From contig DATAEK010000285.1 in assembly GCA_036258055.1 (NCBI GenBank), positions 1 to 27,304 of the forward strand: a stretch of 27,304 nt of DNA, in the 5' to 3' direction. The translations under genes and the position numbers were made by a program. Positions 17,086-22,534 of this stretch are shown in pieces; the stretch's first letter is position 1; each line of letters starts with the position of its first letter. The notes below the pieces were generated by a model that worked only from the letters and a program-made list of their open reading frames with translations, had not been told where the DNA came from and searched no databases. Source of the DNA: DATAEK01 sp036258055 (lineage in GTDB: Bacteria > Acidobacteriota > Vicinamibacteria > Vicinamibacterales > 2-12-FULL-66-21).

Positions 17086-17853
17086 CTATGCCCGGCGGCC
17101 CCACGCCGTCCACATGAGGGGCGAAGGCATCATGAAGTCGGCGTCGTCCATCCGAGCAAGATCACGATCGAATTCTTCATCGGTGATATAGCCGGCATCG
17201 ATCATGGCACCACGTCGTCGTTCGTAGCTGGCACGTAACAACGTGGCGAGCGGTGATTCAGGCTGCACCATGGACAGGTGTGCTTCTGCGCCGAGGCCGG
17301 TAAGTCCCAGAGCCCGGAATCGACCTAAGAGCAACCGTCCATACCGCCGATCGACGCGACGCGCGTCGTTCAAGCGCGCCATCGCGTGGTGCGCTTTCAA
17401 CACGACCTCGCCGGGACTGACGGCCGGGTCGGGCGCGGCCGAAACGGCATCGAATTCCTCGCACACCAGCCACCCTCCTGGTTTGAGCGCCCGCGCCAGG
17501 CGTCGCAGAACATCATCACGCTCCGGCAGATGGATCAGGACCATCCGGCTGTGCACGAGATCGAACGCTCCATCGGGCAAAGGGTCGCGGGTGATGTCGT
17601 GGCAAAGGACCTCGAGATTCGGTCGATTGAGAACCTGGAGGAACTGTGTATCGATGTCCGTGACGACGACCCGGCCGCCGTCGCCGACCCGCTCACACAG
17701 CCAGCTGGCAATCGATCCGCCTCCACCTCCCACCTCCAGACACTGCCAACCGACCGTCAGCCCGCGATCCACGAGATGGCGTTTCGTGCCCGTATCGAAG
17801 ATGGCGGATAGGGCGGCGAACCGCGTGGCAGCATTCCGCACAGGATCCATCAT
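17086..17853 (-). CDS. Class I SAM-dependent methyltransferase leading an ABC transporter operon
   Basis: A 255-residue methyltransferase. SAM-binding motif I is CLEVGGGGGSIASWL (39-53), followed by the acidic end of strand 2 (VVVTDIDTQFL), DITRDPLPDGAFDLVHSRMV (motif II/III region) and LARALKPGGWLVCEEFD. This fits the UbiE/small-molecule methyltransferase group; the C-terminal part that binds the acceptor is not diagnostic. The start is ATG-ATG (17853 or 17850) preceded by GAGGTGAGG. It is the first gene of the operon whose other three members form a NitT/TauT-type importer, with an eight-base gap to the binding protein, so it may modify the imported compound. This is inference from position. 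A LysR gene is divergent upstream. Confidence 0.88.
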   Translation of the reverse strand: MMDPVRNAATRFAALSAIFDTGTKRHLVDRGLTVGWQCLEVGGGGGSIASWLCERVGDGGRVVVTDIDTQFLQVLNRPNLEVLCHDITRDPLPDGAFDLVHSRMVLIHLPERDDVLRRLARALKPGGWLVCEEFDAVSAAPDPAVSPGEVVLKAHHAMARLNDARRVDRRYGRLLLGRFRALGLTGLGAEAHLSMVQPESPLATLLRASYERRRGAMIDAGYITDEEFDRDLARMDDADFMMPSPLMWTAWGRRA

Positions 17854-17999
17854 GACGCCTCACCTCCCGACCCATTACGATGGTCGCCGATACGGTTGAG
17901 GTTGCAAGCTTGCCGCATCAGCTCCCTCTCCCGCGCGGAATCAACGGCAACGCTACGCCCGGAACGACTTGTGGAGAAGTGAAAAGAATCAAATAATTG

Positions 18000-18014
18000 T
18001 TGAGCAAATCTCAA
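18000..18014. promoter_or_regulatory. Candidate LysR operator with T-N11-A palindrome
   Basis: TTGAG-CAAAT-CTCAA is a perfect 5-bp inverted repeat that contains the T-N11-A pattern typical of LysR-type sites. Its last base is the A of the LysR ATG at 18014. It lies in the AT-richest part of the gap between the LysR gene and the divergent methyltransferase-ABC operon (AAAAGAATCAAATAATTG just upstream). A site covering the start codon would suit autorepression. It is about 150 bases from the methyltransferase start, so activation of that operon might need an additional site that I do not see. Confidence 0.4.
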
Positions 18015-18925
18015 TGGTTGATTTCACATCGCGGCAACTGCGCGCGTTCCTGTTGGTGGCGCAGCATCAGAACTTTACACGAGCGGCGGAGGCCCTCTTC
18101 ATCACGCCGTCCGGGTTGAGTCTGCTGATCCGGGAACTCGAGAATCAGCTTGGATTCAGGCTCTTCGATCGCACCACTCGACACGTGGCGCTCACGACAC
18201 AGGGCCGGCAGCTGCTTGCGGTCGCACGGCGGAGTCTGGAGGAGCTCGACGGCGCCATGTCGCGGATTGGACAGATCGCCAGGCAAGCCAGCGATGCGCT
18301 GTCAGTTGGTGCGGGGCAGCTCGTGGCGGCGAATATTCTGCCGCAGGCGATCAGCGAGTTCCGCAGTCAGAGACCCGAGCTGCGAATTGAGTTGTTCGAC
18401 GCGGATCCCGCGACGATCCTGCAAAAAGTCAAGGCCGGCTCTCTCGATATGGGGCTGGGGTCGTTCAAGAACGTGCCCGGCATTCGGCGGACGCTGTTCT
18501 TCCGCTTTTCGTTGATGGTCATTCGTCGGGATAGCCAGACGGCGCCACGCCGCACCTCGACGACGTGGTCGGCCTTGAAGGGGGAGCGGCTGATCCTTCC
18601 GTCGCCGGCATCGATGCGATCGCTGATCGATCAGCATCTTGCGCAAGCCGGCGTGACGGCTCGACCGGCGATGGTGCTGAACCGCCTCGACACGGTCATC
18701 GCCATGGTCGAAGCGGGCGAAGGGACGGGCATTGTTCCGTCTTCGGCGCTGCCTGTGTGTCAGCGCCGACACGTCGTCATGAGCCGGTTGATCAATCCGA
18801 CCGTGCCCGTGGACTTCTTCCAGATTCGAAATCGCGGCCGGAAGCTCTCTCCGGCGGCGGAGGAATTCGCGACCTTCCTGCAGGGCTATATCGCGCGATG
18901 GGCCGGTCGCGCGGGCGTGCCGTAG
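18014..18925 (+). CDS. LysR family transcriptional regulator
   Basis: A 303-residue regulator. The N-terminal winged helix-turn-helix is clear: FTSRQLRAFLLVAQHQNFTR, then AAEALFITPSGLSLLIRELE and LGFRLFDRTTRHVALT. A substrate-binding domain of about 210 residues follows (DALSVGAGQLVAANILP, DPATILQKVKAGSLDMGLG, EAGEGTGIVP). The ATG at 18014 matches the usual LysR start (about five residues before RQLRAF); an in-frame TTG at 17969 is less likely. No good ribosome site precedes either start. It is divergent from the methyltransferase-ABC importer operon and is the natural candidate to control it, with the imported substrate or its product as possible co-inducer. That pairing is inferred. Confidence 0.92.
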   Translation: MVDFTSRQLRAFLLVAQHQNFTRAAEALFITPSGLSLLIRELENQLGFRLFDRTTRHVALTTQGRQLLAVARRSLEELDGAMSRIGQIARQASDALSVGAGQLVAANILPQAISEFRSQRPELRIELFDADPATILQKVKAGSLDMGLGSFKNVPGIRRTLFFRFSLMVIRRDSQTAPRRTSTTWSALKGERLILPSPASMRSLIDQHLAQAGVTARPAMVLNRLDTVIAMVEAGEGTGIVPSSALPVCQRRHVVMSRLINPTVPVDFFQIRNRGRKLSPAAEEFATFLQGYIARWAGRAGVP

Positions 18926-19070
18926 ACACACGGTTGCACGAGCGGCAGGCCGATCTTCAAGACGACTTCACACGCGCCGAAGGTTGAAATTTGGCCTCGC
19001 CCGACTCTGCGATGGAGCGCTCGGACTCGCCGTTCACTGTGGGGCTGTGAATTTCCGCCCGAAGGTCAGC

Positions 19071-19097
19071 TGCCCGCGGGCTATCCCGCCGCGGGCA
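19071..19097. other. Hairpin across the sortase stop codon
   Basis: TGCCCGCGG (19071-19079) and CCGCGGGCA (19089-19097) form a perfect 9-bp stem with a nine-base loop that contains the stop codon of the sortase gene (19081-19083). There is no T-run on either side. It could be a transcript-end or stability element for the convergent LysR and sortase genes. The 155-base gap to the LysR stop holds nothing else I can identify. Confidence 0.4.
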
Positions 19098-19743
19098 CCG
19101 CGCGCACGATGAACCGCTGCGGGGCCGGGCCCACGTGGTAGAACGGGTAGCAGCCGACGAGGGTCACCGCCGGACCTGGCGTCGGACCGATCACGCTGAC
19201 GTCGTCGGGGGTGGTGAGCCGGATCCACTCGACCCGGTATTGCTCGGTCGCGACGGGCGTATCCAGCACCAGCGCGTCGCCTTCCTTGAGGTCCTTCAGC
19301 ACCCGGAAGAAGCCGTCTCGGTGGGCCGCGATGCCGACGTTGCCCGCCGTACCGGGTAGCGCCGTGTCCTCGATCCGACCGGCCGCGAGGTCGAGCACCG
19401 CGTCTGAGGTGCCGTCGTAGACCGCCACCTCGAGCTTGAGCCGCGGGATGCGCAGGATGGCGAGCGTGGGCGGCGTTTCCCGCTGCAGTGCGACCTTGTA
19501 GGCCTTCACCCGGCTCGGCGACCACAGCTTCATGTCGACCTTCCTGCTCCAGGTGAGCTCGCGCGGCGGCGCGGGCGGTGGAGGCGGCGGTGCGGGTGCC
19601 GGAGCGGCTACGTCAGCAGCCGCCCGGCTGCTGGCCGGGGGTGGGTCAGCGCCGCGGCCGCACGACGTCAGCGTCGCCGCGAGGACGAGTGCGAGGCCCA
19701 GGACAGGAAGGGTGCGGTTCGAGCGGGACCGGTGAGGGACCAT
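19081..19743 (-). CDS. Class D-like sortase as a predicted lipoprotein
   Basis: A 220-residue sortase. The catalytic residues are visible: His141 in IAAHRDGFF, Cys198 in TLVGCYPFYHVG, and Arg210 in APQRFIVRA, the pattern of class D sortases found also in Gram-negative bacteria. The N-terminus LPVLGLALVLAATLTSC carries a lipobox, predicting lipidation at Cys28. A linker of about 30 residues rich in Ala and Pro (a run of six Pro) then separates the anchor from the catalytic domain, whose core starts near LAILRIPRL. Most sortases have a membrane helix instead. GGAGGT stands five bases before the ATG at 19743 and two before the ATG at 19746, so the former is preferred. No LPxTG-like substrate gene or VIT-domain partner is seen nearby. 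The domain call is secure; the lipoprotein prediction fairly so. Confidence 0.9.
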   Translation of the reverse strand: MVPHRSRSNRTLPVLGLALVLAATLTSCGRGADPPPASSRAAADVAAPAPAPPPPPPAPPRELTWSRKVDMKLWSPSRVKAYKVALQRETPPTLAILRIPRLKLEVAVYDGTSDAVLDLAAGRIEDTALPGTAGNVGIAAHRDGFFRVLKDLKEGDALVLDTPVATEQYRVEWIRLTTPDDVSVIGPTPGPAVTLVGCYPFYHVGPAPQRFIVRAVPAAG

Positions 19744-20005
19744 CATGGACCTCCATTGCGAGGCGGTCGGTCGAGCGATGTCGCCGGGCACTCGCCGTGC
19801 GCGTCGGATCCGAAGCTTGGTACGCCCCAGTCGATGGGTTCTCCCCGTCACGGACCATTTTTATCGCGTCGACCACCTCTGGCGGGTCATCCCGTTCGAC
19901 GCGCCGGCCAACAACGACTATGTTGATCTCACACGAGGCCGCGCACCGAGGAGCCGATCGGTTTTGGACCGCCGTGCCGCCGGGCACGAGCGGCCGGAGG
20001 ACTGA

Positions 20006-20665
20006 TTACCGACCGCCCGCAGCCGGGAGCCACTCCACCTTGCCCGTCTCGAGCGAGTATACCGCGCCGACGATGCGCAGCTTGCCCGTCGCGACGAGAT
20101 CCGAGAGCACCGGCTTCGCAGCACGGAGCTGTTCCACGACGTGTACGACATTGTCGCGGACGGCATTGTCGAGGCGATCGCCGGGCTCGTGCGCCGACTG
20201 ATCCACCGCGGGACGGATCGCCGCCATCAGATTCGGCAGCTTGCCCGGGAGCGTGCCGCCTTCGAGCGCCGCGGAGACAGCGCCGCAGTGCGTGTGCCCC
20301 ATCACGACGACCAGCGGCACGTGCAGGTGCTCGGCCGCGTATTCGAGGCTGGCCGTCTCGTCGTCGCCCGCGACGTTGCCGGCGACGCGGACGTCGAAGA
20401 TGTCGCCGAGCCCCTTGTCGAAGATGATCTCGGGCGGTACGCGGGAGTCGGCACACGTCAGGATCGCGCAGTGAGGGCTCTGGCTCGACGCCAGCACATG
20501 CTGACGCGCCGCCGTCTGATGCGGCCGCTGGTACTTCTTGGCGACGTGATGTGCATTCCCGGCCTTGAGTTCGACGAGCACGGCGTCGGCGGACGGCAGC
20601 GACTCCTGCGCGCCCAACGCAAGGAGGCCCGCGGCAACGAGCGGGGTTGCGTCAATCCATCTCAC
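20006..20665 (-). CDS. Exported beta-class carbonic anhydrase
   Basis: A 219-residue zinc enzyme interconverting CO2 and bicarbonate. Zinc ligands are Cys71 in CADSR (with Asp73 and Arg75 as the catalytic dyad), His124 and Cys127 in MGHTHCGAV. The C-terminus KLRIVGAVYSLETGKVEWL is typical for the family. The chosen start is the GTG at 20665: AGAGGAGA at 20671-20678 lies five bases before it, and the following residues (RWIDATPLVAAGLLALGAQ) look like a signal peptide, so it probably acts in the periplasm. The frame stays open to 20740 with another GTG, but no ribosome site there. The signal lacks a strong positive charge at its start (only Arg2), so export is likely rather than certain. It is upstream of the sortase gene on the same strand, with a 262-base gap in which I see no gene. 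Confidence 0.92.
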   Translation of the reverse strand: MRWIDATPLVAAGLLALGAQESLPSADAVLVELKAGNAHHVAKKYQRPHQTAARQHVLASSQSPHCAILTCADSRVPPEIIFDKGLGDIFDVRVAGNVAGDDETASLEYAAEHLHVPLVVVMGHTHCGAVSAALEGGTLPGKLPNLMAAIRPAVDQSAHEPGDRLDNAVRDNVVHVVEQLRAAKPVLSDLVATGKLRIVGAVYSLETGKVEWLPAAGGR

Positions 20666-20975
20666 AGGCGTCTCCTCTCGGAATTGCACACCAATATTGC
20701 CGGCATCCCCGAACGCGTGGCGATGAGATTGAGCGGCCACAAGACGCGTAGCGTCTTCGACCGCTAGAATGTCGTGAGCGACGGGGACCTGCGGGACGCT
20801 TCAAACCGGCTTGGGCACAGTACTCCATCTGTGACGGGTTGAGCTAGGTGGTCGGCAAAGTCCTTAACACTTTCCATGCGGTGGTTCGGATTCCGTGAAG
20901 CGTTGTTGCCGAGCAAAGTCGAGTTGCGATCGCGCTATCGTGTCCCTCGCGCGTGAGCCAGCATACGGGTGTCTG

Positions 20976-21048
20976 CTATGACAGCAGCACCACCGCGCCG
21001 GTGATGACCAGCGCGCCGGCCCACAGCCAATCCAAGTTGATCCACGCT
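20976..21048 (-). pseudogene. C-terminal shard of a membrane protein
   Basis: Reading the minus strand to the TAG at 20976-20978 gives SKAWINLDWLWAGALVITGA followed by VVLLS and stop. This is one clean transmembrane helix with an aromatic N-terminal edge, as at the end of a small membrane protein. The frame continues upstream only to a stop near 21100, and there without membrane character, no start codon and no ribosome site. It is therefore best read as a leftover gene end. I cannot name the family. Its upstream end coincides with the beginning of the AraC shard on the other strand. Confidence 0.35.
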
Positions 21049-21163
21049 TTGCTTTGGCCGAACGGTTTACAGAACTGGTTGGTGACGCACCGATCCGCTA
21101 CTTAGCCAATTGGCGGATGCAGCTGGTGAAGCAGATGCTGCGAGAGGGCGCGTCGGCGTTGGT
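21045..21163 (+). pseudogene. Remnant of an AraC family regulator (second helix-turn-helix)
   Basis: The plus strand encodes ALAERFTELVGDAPIRYLAN followed by WRMQLVKQMLREGASAL. This matches the second HTH of the AraC/XylS family as found in cupin-type AraC regulators (typical form: LAERFTELVGxPPMxYLxRWRMQLA). Only about 40 residues of an expected ~300 are present, with no start codon, and the frame ends at the TGA at 21201. Upstream residues in the frame do not resemble AraC proteins. It is a decayed fragment. The flanking sequence 20741-20975 holds nothing I can recognise. Confidence 0.6.
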
Positions 21164-21187
21164 TGCCCTAATTGCTGGCGGTCTTTC

Positions 21188-21256
21188 AGGTTCGGCGCCG
21201 TGAATCTTCGTGTAGTAGTCGATGAACGCGAGATATTGCCGTTGCTGGGCTTCAAC
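21188..21256 (-). pseudogene. Fragment of a small helix-turn-helix protein (LexA N-terminus-like)
   Basis: The minus strand reads VEAQQRQYLAFIDYYTKIHG then AEP. It resembles the first helix region of LexA-type winged-helix domains and the small orphan proteins related to them (QxQYLAFIxxYTxxHxxPP). The frame has a stop at 21269-21271 just before it and no ATG. The remaining ~25 codons to the stop at 21104 no longer resemble the family. It is a short remnant, with modest confidence because the match is only about 20 residues long. Confidence 0.35.
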
Positions 21257-21340
21257 GTCCTCGCGTCCTCAAATGGTGTGGCCGGCGTCACGTCGCCGTC
21301 AGCCCGGCCGGCTCCCGGCATTGTGCGTCCTCGCTATCGG

Positions 21341-21782
21341 CTACATCTTGTTTGTCGGCCGCGCGCGATGAGCCGGACGCGTCGTCCAGTTCTCGAGCGC
21401 CAGCCCTCTGACGCGATTGAACTCGGCGATGTTGTTGGTGACCAGCTTGAGTCCGAGGCTGCGGGCGTGAGCGGCGATGAACAGATCGTTGGCGCCGATC
21501 ATCTGGCCTCGTTTCTTCAGGTCAGCACGGATCTGCGCGTAGTGTGCAGCAGCGTCGTCAGGAAACTCCAGGACCGCGACGTGCGGAAGAAACGCTTGAA
21601 GAGCGGTGGCGTCCTGCGCTTTTTCGCGGAGACACTTCAACACCGTAGAGGAGCTCCGCCTTGGTAATCACCGATATGCAGACCTCGGTGACCGGCACGG
21701 CGCTCAGTCGCTTGATCACTGCCTCGCTCGAGCGCTTCATGATGTAGGAGCACGTGCCGGTGTCGAGCATGTACCGAGCCAT
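21341..21782 (-). pseudogene. vapC: PIN-domain toxin VapC, frameshifted
   Basis: VapC toxins are PIN-domain RNases. The N-terminal half is in one frame from the ATG at 21782: MARYMLDTGTCSYIMKRSSE with Asp7, and SVITKAELLYGVE with Glu43. The C-terminal half is in another frame: ALQAFLPHVAVLEF, then IGANDLFIAAHARSLGLKLV and TNNIAEFNRVRGLALENW, with the third acidic residue in AND. The frames meet at the A5 run on the coding strand (21620-21624). Removing one A gives an uninterrupted protein of normal length, VSPRK-AQDATALQAFL across the join. As written the toxin is broken. The ATG overlaps the vapB stop as TGATG. A sequencing error in the homopolymer is the main alternative. Confidence 0.85.
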
Positions 21783-22009
21783 CAGGGCTCGCGCTCCTGG
21801 ACGGGCAGGTCGTCGACGTTCGTCATGAACGCGTCAGACGCGACTGGACCGTTCTCAAGATACGGCCTCCAATCCGTCGGGCGGGGCGACAGAATCACAT
21901 CCTCCCCCTCCTTGCGAATGAAGACCTCGTCGGTCTCGAATTGGAATTCCTTCGGCAGTCGCACGGCTTGGCTCCGGTTGTCCATGAACACCTTGGCTCG
22001 TCGCTGCAT
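21782..22009 (-). CDS. vapB: Antitoxin VapB (AbrB/MazE-type)
   Basis: A 75-residue antitoxin: MQRRAKVFMDNRSQAVRLPK, then EFQFETDEVFIRKEGEDVIL, is the swapped-hairpin AbrB-like DNA-binding domain of VapB proteins. An acidic, flexible C-terminus (NVDDLPVQEREP) would wrap the VapC toxin. The frame continues to 22036, but the ATG at 22009 has GGAGGG about five bases upstream (seen on the minus strand) and fits the family length. Its TGA overlaps the vapC ATG by one base. VapB usually represses its own promoter with VapC; that promoter should lie in 22010-22110, divergent from the PadR gene. The antitoxin appears intact although its toxin gene is frameshifted. Confidence 0.88.
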   Translation of the reverse strand: MQRRAKVFMDNRSQAVRLPKEFQFETDEVFIRKEGEDVILSPRPTDWRPYLENGPVASDAFMTNVDDLPVQEREP

Positions 22010-22111
22010 GGTGGCCCTCCGTGACGCCGTATACATCAGTACATGCCATGGGCCGGGTCGGTGAGTGGCGAAGCGACCCGCAGGGAGTGTCTTCTCATCT
22101 CCTCTTCACCT

Positions 22112-22170
22112 CTTGACAACCTAAATGACCGTCGCCATGATGGCGTTGTCTCTTCTCTTGGCAACCTAAA
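22112..22170 (+). promoter_or_regulatory. PadR-ADOP promoter with duplicated motif and palindrome
   Basis: TTGACA at 22113-22118 is a consensus -35. With a 17-base spacer the -10 would be CATGAT (22136-22141), giving a start near 22148. The -10 lies inside a perfect palindrome, CGCCAT-G-ATGGCG (22133-22145). The motif CTTGACAACCTAAA (22112-22125) recurs as CTTGGCAACCTAAA at 22157-22170, 45 bases on and directly before the ribosome site. GACCGTCG (22127-22134) is mirrored by CGACGGTC (22176-22183). These are candidate sites for autoregulation by the PadR protein. The operator assignment is inference. Confidence 0.5.
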
Positions 22171-22183
22171 AGGAGCGACGGTC

Positions 22184-22534
22184 GTGGCCCAGCCTAACTC
22201 GGACGCACTGGACAAGGTCGACGTCCCGCAAGGGACGCTCGAGCTGATGATTCTCACTATCCTCGCGCGAGAGCCCCGGCACGGCTACGGCATCTCGCAG
22301 CGATTAACTGCGCTCAGTCACGACCACTTCCGGGTCAATCCCGGCTCGCTGTTCCCGTCGCTCTACCGCCTCGAACAGGACGGCAAGCTGAAAGCGGAGT
22401 GGCGTCCGAGTGAGAACAACCGGAACGCGAAGTACTATGCGCTGACCGCGTCCGGCCGGCGACAGCTCGACCAGCACAGACGCCGCTGGGAGCGCATCTC
22501 TTTCGCAATCACCAGCGTGCTGGAGGGCGCATGA
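22184..22534 (+). CDS. PadR family transcriptional regulator
   Basis: A 116-residue regulator with the PadR winged helix: VPQGTLELMILTILAREPRH, then GYGISQRLT and NPGSLFPSLYRLEQDGKLKA, and YYALTASGRRQL. It is the short acidobacterial type that precedes ADOP permeases. The start is a GTG at 22184, with AAGGAG at 22170-22175 eight bases upstream. The frame stays open to 22043, but that region is promoter. Its TGA overlaps the ATG of the permease (ATGA), so both are translated together. It most likely represses its own operon; the inducer is unknown. Confidence 0.92.
   Translation: MAQPNSDALDKVDVPQGTLELMILTILAREPRHGYGISQRLTALSHDHFRVNPGSLFPSLYRLEQDGKLKAEWRPSENNRNAKYYALTASGRRQLDQHRRRWERISFAITSVLEGA

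Noticed and set aside
19747..20005. 86-codon plus-strand frame between sortase and carbonic anhydrase
   Set aside because: Overlaps the leader of the sortase gene, arginine-rich, no ribosome site and no similarity that I can recognise.
21620..21624. Programmed frameshifting in vapC
   Set aside because: The needed shift is +1 (or -2) at CGA AAA A; there is no X XXY YYZ slippery heptamer in the right frame and no nearby stop-codon or pseudoknot signal, so a mutation or read error is simpler.
22125..22169. Possible 14-codon leader peptide (MTVAMMALSLLLAT) before the PadR gene
   Set aside because: The likely transcription start is about 22148, inside it, and no ribosome site precedes its ATG.
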